From Tenacibaculum pacificus (lineage in GTDB: Bacteria > Bacteroidota > Bacteroidia > Flavobacteriales > Flavobacteriaceae), in the NCBI RefSeq assembly GCF_027941775.1, contig NZ_CP115917.1, positions 1,038,501 through 1,102,500 on the forward strand: 64,000 bases of DNA, given 5' to 3'. Every line of letters begins with the position of its first letter. The first letter of the stretch is position 1. Position numbers and translations under genes: made by a program. The notes beneath the pieces are model-generated. The model saw only the letters and a program-made list of their open reading frames with translations, ran no database searches and had not been told where the DNA came from. Positions 55,777 to 64,000 of the stretch are shown in pieces.

Positions 55777-56973
55777 TTATAAAATTAATAAATTAATATC
55801 TCTATAAGGTATGTCAAACCAATCAGCTACCGTTCTGTTTGTTAAAATTCCATGATATAAATACATACCATTTCGTAAACTTTTATCAAAACGAGCAGCA
55901 TTTTCAAATCCGCCTTCTTCAGCAATATTTAATAAATAAGGAGTAAAAATATTACTAATTGAAACTGAAGCAGTACGAGCATATCTTGATGGAATATTTG
56001 GTACACAGTAATGAATAACACCACGTTGTGTAAAAGTAGGTTTGCTGTGTGTTGTAATTTTTGAAGTTTCAAAACATCCACCACGGTCAATACTAACATC
56101 AACAATAACAGCACCATCTTTCATTTGCTCTATCATTTGTTCTGTAACTATTACAGGAGAACGATCTTTTCCTCTAAGTCCACTAATAACAACATCACAC
56201 CTCATTAATGCTTTGAGTAATGTTTTGGGTTGAATAGTAGAGGTATAAATAGGTGATTGTACACTATGTTGTAGTTTTCTTAGCTTTGTAATTGAATTAT
56301 CAAATACTTTAACACGGGCACCTAATCCGATTGCTGCTCTAGCAGCAAACTCTCCAACGCTACCTGCGCCTAAAATAACAACATCGGTAGGAGGCACGCC
56401 GCTAATATTACCAAATAAAAGTCCATTACCACCATTTGACGTAGTCATTAATTCAGCGGCAATATGTATTGAAGCAATTCCTGCAATTTCACTTAACGAT
56501 TTTACAATAGGAAAAATACCGTGTTCATCTTCTATATAATCAAAAGCAACTGCGGTAATTCGTTTTTTAGCTAAGGCTTTAAAATATTTTTTATCGCGTG
56601 TTTTCAGTTGTAATGCTGATATTAAAATTGCTTGCTGATTTAACATGTTAATTTCATCTAAAGATGGCGGTGCTACTTTTAACACAATAGTACAAGCAAA
56701 AGCTTCTTTAATATTGTATGCTATTTTTGCACCTGCTTCAGAATATTCACTATCACTATAATTAGCACCTTCTCCTGCACCTGTTTCAACAACAACCCGA
56801 TGACCATGAGCTACTAAAGCAGAAACAGCATCGGGAGATAAACTAATTCGTTTTTCTTCAAAATGAGTTTCTTTAGGTAAACCGATAAATAATTCCCCTT
56901 TTTGCCTTTTTATTTCAAGCATTTCAGGTTGTGGCATTAACTGTTCTTTGGTAAAGGGGGAGATATTACTCAT
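55777..56973 (-). CDS. ald: Alanine dehydrogenase
   Basis: NAD-dependent interconversion of alanine and pyruvate. The 398-aa protein has IGLPKETHFEEKRISLSPD (substrate Arg), VVVETGAGEGANYSD, and the NAD site VILGAGSVGEFAARAA (about 203). DVSIDRGGCFETS and YCVPNIPSRYARTAS near the C-terminus are also alanine dehydrogenase/transhydrogenase signatures. The first ~25 residues are an extension. Its ATG overlaps the tsaE stop codon. Confidence 0.9.
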   Translation of the reverse strand: MSNISPFTKEQLMPQPEMLEIKRQKGELFIGLPKETHFEEKRISLSPDAVSALVAHGHRVVVETGAGEGANYSDSEYSEAGAKIAYNIKEAFACTIVLKVAPPSLDEINMLNQQAILISALQLKTRDKKYFKALAKKRITAVAFDYIEDEHGIFPIVKSLSEIAGIASIHIAAELMTTSNGGNGLLFGNISGVPPTDVVILGAGSVGEFAARAAIGLGARVKVFDNSITKLRKLQHSVQSPIYTSTIQPKTLLKALMRCDVVISGLRGKDRSPVIVTEQMIEQMKDGAVIVDVSIDRGGCFETSKITTHSKPTFTQRGVIHYCVPNIPSRYARTASVSISNIFTPYLLNIAEEGGFENAARFDKSLRNGMYLYHGILTNRTVADWFDIPYRDINLLIL

Positions 56974-57392
56974 TATAGTTTATTAGTTTTTAATTGAATA
57001 TTACGTTGATCATTTTCTAATAGAATAATGTTTATAGCAACAGCATCTAAAGGTAATAAATTTTTAACATTTTCTGACCATTCAATTAAGCACCAATTAT
57101 TACTATAAAAATACTCTTCAATTCCCATATCGTATGCTTCTTCTTCATCTTCGATTCGGTAGAAATCAAAATGATACACAATATCATTATTTTTTGTCTG
57201 ATATTCGTTTACTAACGAAAAAGTAGGAGAGTGTGCAACGTCTTCAATACCTAATTTTTTACAGATTTCTTTTATTAAGGTAGTTTTACCAACGCCCATT
57301 TCTCCATTAAAAAGTAGCACTTTATGTTGTACATTTTTTATAATTTCTTCTGCTATTTGAGGCAATTCGTTTAAAGAATAATTTTTGTTCAT
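56973..57392 (-). CDS. tsaE: tRNA t6A synthesis ATPase TsaE
   Basis: ATPase partner of the TsaBD complex for tRNA t6A37. The 139-aa protein has Walker A LLFNGEMGVGKTTLIKEI (about 26-43), HSPTFSLVNEY and YHFDFYRIEDEEE with LIEWSEN, the full family signature. A TATTTTTG element lies 4 bases before the ATG, so its mRNA may be leaderless. One-base overlap with ald. Confidence 0.95.
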   Translation of the reverse strand: MNKNYSLNELPQIAEEIIKNVQHKVLLFNGEMGVGKTTLIKEICKKLGIEDVAHSPTFSLVNEYQTKNNDIVYHFDFYRIEDEEEAYDMGIEEYFYSNNWCLIEWSENVKNLLPLDAVAINIILLENDQRNIQLKTNKL

Positions 57393-57396
57393 ATTG

Positions 57397-57404
57397 CAAA
57401 AATA
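57397..57404 (-). promoter_or_regulatory. -7 element of tsaE
   Basis: TATTTTTG on the minus strand, ending 4 bases before the ATG; transcription would begin at the start codon. Confidence 0.45.
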
Positions 57405-57455
57405 AAAAACTGTTAAATAGTATTGTTATTAAGTTTTAAAATTTGTAGAAAAATA

Positions 57456-57556
57456 ATTAGAAGCAATTTCCCGCTTTCCGCACTCGCTTTTTTTGTTTTT
57501 TCGAAAAGAAAAACAAAAAAGAGCTCAAACAAATGCTTCAATCGGGGCTAGGCATT
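57456..57556 (-). repeat. 101-bp structured element, copy 2
   Basis: Read on the minus strand it starts AATGCCTAGCCCCGATTGAA and ends like copy 1 at 25041-25141. It lies about 50 bases downstream of porX, in the same direction as porX, and before tsaE. Central hairpin reads TTTTTTGTTTTTC against AAAAAACAAAAAAA, where copy 1 has TTTTTTATTTTTT against AAAAATAAAAAAA. Confidence 0.85.
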
Positions 57557-57608
57557 TTTACTAAATTTCTGCAAACTTATTTTTTTAAATAAAATCAGTT
57601 TTAATAAA

Positions 57609-59152
57609 TTATTTAGGACTGTAAATTGCACAGGGAATAATTACTTCTTCTAAAGAGATTCCACCACGTTGATAGGTGTTTTTAAAATACTTAACAAAAT
57701 GATTATAATTATTAGGATAAGCAAAAAATAAATCTTCTTTTGCAAAAATAAACGGGCTATTTATGGCTACGCTTGGTAAAAAAATGTCTTTAGGATTTTC
57801 AACAGCAAACACATCTTTTTTCTCGTAGCTTAAACTTTTACCTGTTTTATATCGCAAATTAGAACTGATATTTTTATCACCAATAACTTTCGTAGGGTTT
57901 TTAGAATTAATAGTTCCGTGATCGGTAGTAATAATTAGTTTTTGTCCTATTTTTTGAGCCTTCTGAATAATTTCATATAAAGGAGAGTTTTTAAACCAAC
58001 TAACTGTTAACGATCTATATGCTTTATCATCACCAGCAAGCTCTTTTATTACTTCCATTTCTGTTTTCGCACGCGACAACATATCTACAAAATTATAGAC
58101 AACAACTGTTAAATCATTTCCTTTTGTACCGTTATAATTGTCAGCTAATTCTTTTCCGCTTTTAAGCGATACAATTTTATAATATTCGTGTTTAATATTT
58201 AAATTTAATCTTTTTATTTGAGCATCTAAAAAATCAGGTTCGTACAAATTTTTACCACCTTCATCAGTATCATTTTTCCATAAATTAGGATGTTTTTTTT
58301 CCATTTCTAAGGGCATTAATCCTGAGAAAATAGCATTTCGAGCATATTGTGTAGCAGTAGGTAAAATACTATAATAAGAATGTTCTTCTTCTTTTTTATA
58401 ATAATTATTGATAAAAGGTTCTAAAACTCGATACTGGTCATATCTAAGGTTATCTAAAACAACAAGTAATACGCCTTTATCTTTTGAAAGTTCAGGAACT
58501 ACAAAATCTTTAAATAAAGTATGAGAAAAAGTAGGCTTATCATAAGAAGTAAGCCAATCCTGATATTTTTTTGATAAATTTAAAAAAATGCGAATTTGCT
58601 TCTGATTTTTGAGATTCTAATATTTCTAACATTCCTGTGTCATTAATATTTTCTAACTCTAATTCCCAATGAACTAATTTTTTATATAAATTAACCCATT
58701 CTTCATGCGAATTTACCATGGCTAAATCCATAGAAATTTTTCTAAATTCTTGTTGATAACTAGAGGTTGTTTTTTCTGAAATTAATCGAGAATGATCTAA
58801 GTTCTTTTTTAAACTTAACAATATTTGATTCGGATTTACAGGTTTTATTAAATAATCGGCAATTTTAGATCCAATTGCTTCTTCCATAATATATTCTTCT
58901 TCGCTTTTGGTAATCATAACCACAGGAAGATTTGCATCTTTTTGTTTGATTAAAGCTAAGGTTTCTAATCCTGTTATTCCAGGCATATTTTCATCTAAAA
59001 AAACAATATCAAAATTGTGTTCTTCTACTAAATCAATAGCATCTGCACCATTTGTCGACTTAGTTACCGAGTAATTTTTTTTCTAAAAATAAAATATGCG
59101 GTTTTAATAAATCGATTTCATCATCTACCCAAAGTATCTCTATGTTTTTCAT
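57609..59152 (-). pseudogene. porX: PorX response regulator with PglZ domain, two frameshifts
   Basis: Regulator of type IX secretion and gliding genes: an N-terminal receiver and a C-terminal alkaline-phosphatase-superfamily (PglZ) domain. The frame opens MKNIEILWVDDEIDLLKPHI and shifts in an A8 run (59075-59082); the receiver continues with VFLDENMPGITGL and YLIKPVNP. It shifts again in an A7 run (58566-58572) and resumes in frame with FSHTLFKDF, LVVLDNLRYDQYR and ITTDHGTINSK. The length 3n+2 fits one extra base at each site and a 513-aa protein. Both sites are homopolymers, so read error is likely. Confidence 0.9.
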
Positions 59153-59300
59153 ATAATTTTATATTTTACTTTAAAAATAACGTTTAAAAACGCATTTGTT
59201 GTATTTATAATAGCTAAAAATAAGTTAATAAAGCCTTTGTTTATTTGGTTTTGTTGATAAATAATGATTATTTTGTTAGAAATTGAACTATTTATAGATT

Positions 59301-60539
59301 TTGAAAAATAGAAAAACAAATAAATTAAAGATTATAAACGATCCTATTTACGGATTTATAACCATTCCAAATTCTTTAATATTTGATATAATTGAGCATC
59401 CTTATTTTCAAAGATTACGACGAGTTACTCAAATGGGATTATCTAATATGGTATATCCTGGAGCAAATCATACTCGTTTTCATCATGCAATTGGCTGTAT
59501 GCATTTAATGCAAAAAGCGGTACAAGTATTAAGAAACAAGGATATTAATATTTCAGATGAAGAAGCAAATGCCTTATATGTTGCTATTTTATTACATGAT
59601 ATTGGTCATGGTGCTTTTTCACATGCTTTAGAACATAGTATTGTAAGTGGTGTTTCTCATGAGGAAATTTCATTGAAATTTATGCACGCTTTAAATAAAG
59701 AGTTTAATGGTCAATTAAGTTTAGCTATTGAAATATTTGAAGGAAAATATCATCGAAAATTTTTATATCAATTAATATCAAGCCAATTAGATATTGATCG
59801 TTTAGATTACTTGAAAAGAGATAGTTTTTATACAGGAGTTACTGAAGGAAATATTTCTTCGGATCGTTTAATAGCGATGATGAATGTTGTTAAAGATCAA
59901 TTAGTAATTGAAGAAAAAGGAATTTATTCTGTTGAACAATTTATTATTGCTCGTCGTTTAATGTATTGGCAAGTATATTTACATAAAACTGGTTTGGTTG
60001 CCGAAAATACTTTAGTAAATGTTTTAAAAAGAGCAAAAGAACTAGCAATAAAAGGTGTTGAATTGCCAGCAGGAAAAGCATTAAAATATTTTTTATATAA
60101 TCCTATTTCTGAAGATAACTTTACAGATACGATTTTAAAAATATTTGCTGAATTAGATGATTATGATGTGATGTCGGCAATAAAAGAATGGGTACATCAT
60201 GACGATTTTGTGCTTTCATCTTTAGCAAAAATGATTATTCATCGAAATTTATTTAAAATTGAAATTCAGAACGAACCTTTTGAAGAAACTTATATCAATA
60301 AAATTTATAAAAAAGTTACAGAAAATAGCATCATAAAAACTGCTGATTTAAGTTATTTCGTTTTATCAAATAAAATTAAACATCAGGCATATAACACTAA
60401 TGAACCGATTAAAATTTACACCAAAAAAGGAAAATTAAAAGACATCGCTAAGGCGTCAGATCAATTAAATTTAAGAGCTTTAACAAAGCCTGTCATTAAA
60501 TATTACTTATGTTATCCTAAAAAAACACAATTAGTTTAA
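59301..60539 (+). CDS. HD-domain phosphohydrolase (dNTPase-like)
   Basis: A 412-aa metal-dependent phosphohydrolase. The N-terminal NDPIYGFITIP and YFQRLRRVTQMG blocks precede TRFHHAIGCMHLM, the HD pair in AILLHDIGHGAFSHALEH (about 97-104) and SQLDIDRLDYLKRD. This is the SAMHD1/dGTPase-like branch common in Bacteroidota; nucleotide specificity is unknown. The start is TTG (LKNRKTNKLKI); no ATG lies near. Divergent from porX. Confidence 0.88.
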   Translation: MKNRKTNKLKIINDPIYGFITIPNSLIFDIIEHPYFQRLRRVTQMGLSNMVYPGANHTRFHHAIGCMHLMQKAVQVLRNKDINISDEEANALYVAILLHDIGHGAFSHALEHSIVSGVSHEEISLKFMHALNKEFNGQLSLAIEIFEGKYHRKFLYQLISSQLDIDRLDYLKRDSFYTGVTEGNISSDRLIAMMNVVKDQLVIEEKGIYSVEQFIIARRLMYWQVYLHKTGLVAENTLVNVLKRAKELAIKGVELPAGKALKYFLYNPISEDNFTDTILKIFAELDDYDVMSAIKEWVHHDDFVLSSLAKMIIHRNLFKIEIQNEPFEETYINKIYKKVTENSIIKTADLSYFVLSNKIKHQAYNTNEPIKIYTKKGKLKDIAKASDQLNLRALTKPVIKYYLCYPKKTQLV

Positions 60540-60581
60540 TTGTTAAACAGGTCTGATAAGATGTAATTAAACAAAAATAAT

Positions 60582-60589
60582 TACTTTTG
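60582..60589 (+). promoter_or_regulatory. -7 element of the lpxD operon
   Basis: TACTTTTG ends 6 bases before the ATG at 60596, which implies a leaderless or near-leaderless mRNA. It also covers the TTG at 60587, arguing against a start there. Confidence 0.5.
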
Positions 60590-60595
60590 CAAGCA

Positions 60596-61636
60596 ATGAA
60601 ATTTACAGCAAAACAAATAGCAGAAATTTTAGAAGGAGAAATTGTTGGTAATCCCGACGTTGAGGTTTCTAAATTATCTAAAATAGAAGAAGGAACAAAA
60701 GGGTCATTAACTTTTTTATCTAATCCGAAATATAATAATTATATATATTCAACAGCAGCTTCTGTAGCTATTGTGAATACTACTTTTCAATTAGAAAAAG
60801 AAACGGAAACAACTTTAATTAAAGTTGCAGATGCCTATGGTGCTTTTTCTAAATTATTAGAATTTTACAACGAAGTTAAAAATAATAAACAAGGACGTGA
60901 AAATCCGCACTTTATTGCTGAATCTGCTTCTATAGGAGAAAAAGAGTATATTGGTGCTTTCGCGTATATTGGAGAGAATGTTGTGTTGGGTAAAAATGTG
61001 AAAATTTATCCAAACTCATACATAGGTGATAATACGAAAATAGGCGATAATACAACTATTTTTGCAGGTGTTAAAATTTATTCAGAAACTGAGATAGGGA
61101 TGAATTGTAAAATTCATTCAGGTTGTGTTATTGGTTCAGATGGTTTTGGATTTGCACCAACAGAAGATGGGGATTACAAAACGATACCTCAAATTGGAAA
61201 TGTTATTATAGAAGATAATGTAGATATCGGTGCTAATTCAACTATTGATAGAGCGACTTTAGGGGCAACAATTATTAGAAAAGGAGTAAAGTTAGATAAC
61301 CAAATTCAAGTTGCTCATAATGTAGAAATCGGTGAAAATACCGTAATTGCTTCTCAAACAGGTATTGCAGGTTCTGCAAAAATCGGTAAAAACTGTATGA
61401 TTGGTGGTCAGGTTGGTATTGTGGGACATATTACTATTGGTAATAATGTAAGAATACAAGCAAAATCTGGTATTGGTAAGAGTTTAAAAGATAAAGATAT
61501 TGTACAAGGAGCGCCAGCTTTTGGATATTCTGATTATAGTAAATCGTACGTTTACTTTAAGAATTTACCAAAGTTAGCATCTAAAATAGATAAAATAGAA
61601 AAAGAGTTAAATGCTCAAAAAATAAAAAATGAGTAA
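60596..61636 (+). CDS. lpxD: UDP-3-O-acyl-glucosamine N-acyltransferase LpxD
   Basis: Third step of lipid A synthesis. The 346-aa protein starts [18 protein letters not shown]. It has the uridine-binding N-terminal domain with LTFLSNPKY and a beta-helix of hexapeptide repeats (about 100-310). The catalytic His is in QVAHNVEIG, with SDGFGFAP upstream and [11 protein letters not shown] downstream. Its end overlaps the lpxC-fabZ start by 8 bases. First gene of the lipid A operon. Confidence 0.96.
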   Translation: MKFTAKQIAEILEGEIVGNPDVEVSKLSKIEEGTKGSLTFLSNPKYNNYIYSTAASVAIVNTTFQLEKETETTLIKVADAYGAFSKLLEFYNEVKNNKQGRENPHFIAESASIGEKEYIGAFAYIGENVVLGKNVKIYPNSYIGDNTKIGDNTTIFAGVKIYSETEIGMNCKIHSGCVIGSDGFGFAPTEDGDYKTIPQIGNVIIEDNVDIGANSTIDRATLGATIIRKGVKLDNQIQVAHNVEIGENTVIASQTGIAGSAKIGKNCMIGGQVGIVGHITIGNNVRIQAKSGIGKSLKDKDIVQGAPAFGYSDYSKSYVYFKNLPKLASKIDKIEKELNAQKIKNE

Positions 61637-63021
61637 GCAACAAAGAACAATACAGAATGAAATTACATTAACTGGTGTAGGATTACATACAGGTAATGAC
61701 GTAACAATGGTATTTAAACCAGCTCCGGCAAATCATGGGTTTGCTTTTACAAGAGTTGACTTAGAAGGAGCGCCAACAATTCAGGCCAAAGCAGAATATG
61801 TAACTAATACGCAAAGAGGTACAAACTTTGAGCATAAAGGTGTGCAAATTCAAACATCAGAGCACGTTTTAGCGGCAGCTGTTGGTCTAGATATTGATAA
61901 TTTAATAATTGAAATAAATGCTTCTGAGCCTCCTATTATGGATGGTTCTTCAAAGTTTTTTATCAAAGCATTAGAAGAAGCTGGAATCGTAGAGCAAGAC
62001 GCTGACATTGATGAGTATGTGGTAAAAGAAATTATATCATATAAAGATGAAGAGACAGGAAGTGAAATTATTTTAATGCCTTCTGATGAATATCAAATAA
62101 CTACCATGGTAGATTTTGGTACTCAAGTTCTAGGTACTCAAAATGCTACTTTAAATACCATTTCTGATTTTAAAGAAGAAATTTCGGAAGCAAGAACTTT
62201 TAGTTTCTTACATGAAATTGAAATGTTATTAGATAACGATTTAATTAAAGGTGGAGATTTAAATAATGCTATTGTATATGTTGATAAAGAATTATCAGAA
62301 AGTACTACGGAAAAATTAAAGAAAGCTTTTAATAAAACTGATATAAAAATACAATCTAATGGGATTTTAGATAATCTAGAATTACATTGGGCTAATGAAG
62401 CTGCTCGTCATAAATTATTAGATGTAATTGGTGATTTAGCATTAGTTGGTACTCGTATAAGAGGTAAAATTATAGCTAATAAACCAGGGCATTCAATTAA
62501 TACAGCTTTTGCTAAGAAATTAGCAAAAATGATAAAGTTAGAGAAGCGTAATTATGTTCCTCAGTATGACTTGAATAAGAAGCCATTAATGGATATTCAT
62601 CAAATAATGGACATCTTACCTCATAGACCACCATTTTTATTGATAGATCGTATTTTAGAGCTATCGGATACGCATGTTGTAGGTATGAAAAATGTTACAA
62701 TGAATGAACCTTTTTTTACAGGTCATTTTCCAGGAGCACCCGTAATGCCAGGAGTTTTACAAGTAGAAGCAATGGCACAATGTGGTGGTGTTTTAGTATT
62801 AAACACCGTACCAGATCCTGAAAATTATTTAACTTATTTCAATGAAAATGGATAATGTTAAATTTAAACAAAAAGTGCTTCCAGGAGATACTTTAACTTT
62901 TAAATGTGAATTAATAACTCCTATCAGAAGAGGTATTTGTCATATGAAAGCTTTTGGATATGCAAATAACAAAGTGGTTGTAGAGGCCGAATTAATGGCT
63001 CAAATAGCCAAAAAACAGTAA
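61629..63021 (+). pseudogene. lpxC-fabZ: LpxC-FabZ fusion (lipid A deacetylase and 3-hydroxyacyl-ACP dehydratase), one frameshift
   Basis: The fused form is typical of Bacteroidota. LpxC (1 to about 310) has [34 protein letters not shown] and [14 protein letters not shown]. FabZ (from about 318) has [11 protein letters not shown], the catalytic His in [13 protein letters not shown] and Glu in EAMAQCGG. Then the frame ends [13 protein letters not shown] at 62855. One frame over, [19 protein letters not shown] continues to a stop at 63021. Deleting one A of CAATG (62840-62844) gives [10 protein letters not shown], the family sequence, and 463 aa. Both activities are normally essential, so a real null is unlikely. 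Overlaps lpxD; lpxA starts 3 bases after. Confidence 0.92.
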
Positions 63022-63024
63022 AAT

Positions 63025-63810
63025 ATGAATCAACCACTAGCATACGTACATCCGCAAGCAAAAATTGCTAGAAATGTAGTAATAGAACCATTTACAACTA
63101 TACATTCAAATGTAGAAATTGGTTCAGGAACTTGGATAGGTTCTAATGTTACTATTATGGAAGGTGCACGTATAGGTAAAAATTGTAGAATTTTTCCAGG
63201 TTCAGTAATTTCAGCAATTCCTCAAGATTTAAAATTTAACGATGAAGAAACAACTGTTGTTATTGGAGATAATGTTACCATAAGAGAATGTGTTACCATA
63301 AACAGAGGTACTTCTGATAGAATGAAAACTGTTATTGGAGACAATTGTTTAATAATGGCATACTGTCACGTTGCTCATGACTGTTTAGTTGGAAAAAATT
63401 GTATTTTTTCTAATAATACTACTTTAGCAGGGCATGTTACTGTGGGTGATAATGTTGTATTAGCAGGTATGGTTGCTGTACATCAATTTGTATCAGTAGG
63501 TAATCATGCATTTGTAACAGGTGGTTCTTTAGTTCGTAAAGATGTGCCTCCTTATGTAAAAGCAGCACGTGAACCTTTATCATATGTAGGTATAAACTCT
63601 GTAGGTTTACGAAGAAGAGGATATACTATTGATAAAATAAGAGAAATTCAAGATATATTTAGAATTTTATTCCAACAAAACTATAATAATACTCAAGCAA
63701 TAGATATTATTGAAGCCGAAATGGAAGCAACATCAGAACGAGATGAAATTATTCAGTTCATAAAAAACTCTAATAGAGGAATTATGAAAGGATATTTTAA
63801 ATCAAATTAA
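63025..63810 (+). CDS. lpxA: UDP-GlcNAc O-acyltransferase LpxA
   Basis: First step of lipid A synthesis. The 261-aa beta-helix protein has YVHPQAKIARNVVIEPF, IREFV-like VTIRECVTINRG, the catalytic His in MAYCHVAHDC (about 120), and GGSLVRKDVPPYVKA followed by the helical C-terminus with GINSVGLRRRG. Length and blocks are standard. Follows lpxC-fabZ by 3 bases; efp lies 64 bases downstream. Confidence 0.97.
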   Translation: MNQPLAYVHPQAKIARNVVIEPFTTIHSNVEIGSGTWIGSNVTIMEGARIGKNCRIFPGSVISAIPQDLKFNDEETTVVIGDNVTIRECVTINRGTSDRMKTVIGDNCLIMAYCHVAHDCLVGKNCIFSNNTTLAGHVTVGDNVVLAGMVAVHQFVSVGNHAFVTGGSLVRKDVPPYVKAAREPLSYVGINSVGLRRRGYTIDKIREIQDIFRILFQQNYNNTQAIDIIEAEMEATSERDEIIQFIKNSNRGIMKGYFKSN

Positions 63811-63874
63811 TAAATAACTATTTTAAACTGTTTATATTAAGTTATAAAAAGTATTAAAAATTAAATTTAAATAA

Positions 63875-64000
63875 ATGGCAACTACATCAGATATTAAAAA
63901 TGGATTATGCATGAAATATAACAACGATATATATAAAGTTGTTGAATTTTTACATGTAAAACCAGGAAAAGGACCAGCATTTGTAAGAACAAAATTAAAA
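63875..64000 (+). CDS. efp: Elongation factor P, 5' part only
   Basis: The first 42 codons are present before the window ends. [20 protein letters not shown] starts the KOW-like domain I, and [15 protein letters not shown] holds the conserved loop with the Lys that is modified in many bacteria. It rescues ribosomes stalled at polyproline. Co-directional with the lipid A genes, 64 bases after lpxA; whether it is co-transcribed is not clear. Confidence 0.93.
   Translation, partial: MATTSDIKNGLCMKYNNDIYKVVEFLHVKPGKGPAFVRTKLK

Overview
The window is AT-rich, has densely packed genes, and reads as a chromosomal segment of a marine-type Flavobacteriaceae (Bacteroidota). Supporting signs: many genes have the Bacteroidota -7 promoter element TAnnTTTG, in several cases with a TTG about 17-23 bases upstream. 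Others are family-typical proteins: SecA of 1117 residues with a large insertion and no zinc tail, a ~480-residue GAPDH, an LpxC-FabZ fusion, the PorX regulator of type IX secretion, and DUF2795, DUF5606, DUF4199, DUF4105 and DUF4258 proteins. I cannot fix the genus. I see no tRNA, rRNA, insertion sequence, prophage or CRISPR array. The only RNA gene is a small SRP RNA (ffs, 43899-43992).

Layout. 0-10 kb: mutS2 (broken), ung, a glycosyltransferase with an LpxH-like phosphoesterase, secA, a cobalamin adenosyltransferase (broken) and a thioesterase. 10-16 kb: dnaA, a low-molecular-weight phosphatase and an RsmI-like methylase, then two cell-wall lytic enzymes without a normal start codon, and dapF. 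16-25 kb: HtrA-type protease, gap, ligA, mazG, def, ruvX (broken). 25-43 kb: dapD, then a surface-polysaccharide region. It holds a complete pseudaminic acid set (pseB, pseC, fused pseG-pseH, pseI, pseF) plus an aldo/keto reductase and a class III aminotransferase. It converges on an operon with a DXD glycosyltransferase (broken), a sialyltransferase-like protein and tsaC. After these come cca, an MsbA-like exporter, a phosphohexomutase and a GtrB-like glycosyltransferase. 43-64 kb: ffs, xerD, aroQ, pssA, lptB/tatC/kdsD, recQ, ald/tsaE, porX (broken), and lpxD-lpxC/fabZ-lpxA running into efp.

How the genes connect. Envelope building dominates: lipid A (lpxD, lpxC, fabZ, lpxA, LpxH-like), KDO (kdsD), LPS export (lptB, MsbA-like), peptidoglycan precursors and turnover (dapD, dapF, mltG, lysozyme-like) and nonulosonic-acid decoration. 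tsaC and tsaE both serve tRNA t6A synthesis.

Most notable observations: (1) a 101-bp intergenic element present in two inverted copies 32 kb apart. The copies differ only in a central hairpin, where an A-T pair is replaced by G-C on both arms, which points to a conserved fold. (2) Seven genes are interrupted by eight single-base indels, including the fabZ half of an essential fusion. Several sit in CAnTG contexts where deleting the middle base recreates CATG. This suggests sequencing error, though recoding is not excluded. (3) Peptide deformylase has Arg in place of the first metal-binding His. (4) Two adjacent cell-wall enzymes appear to start at ATT.
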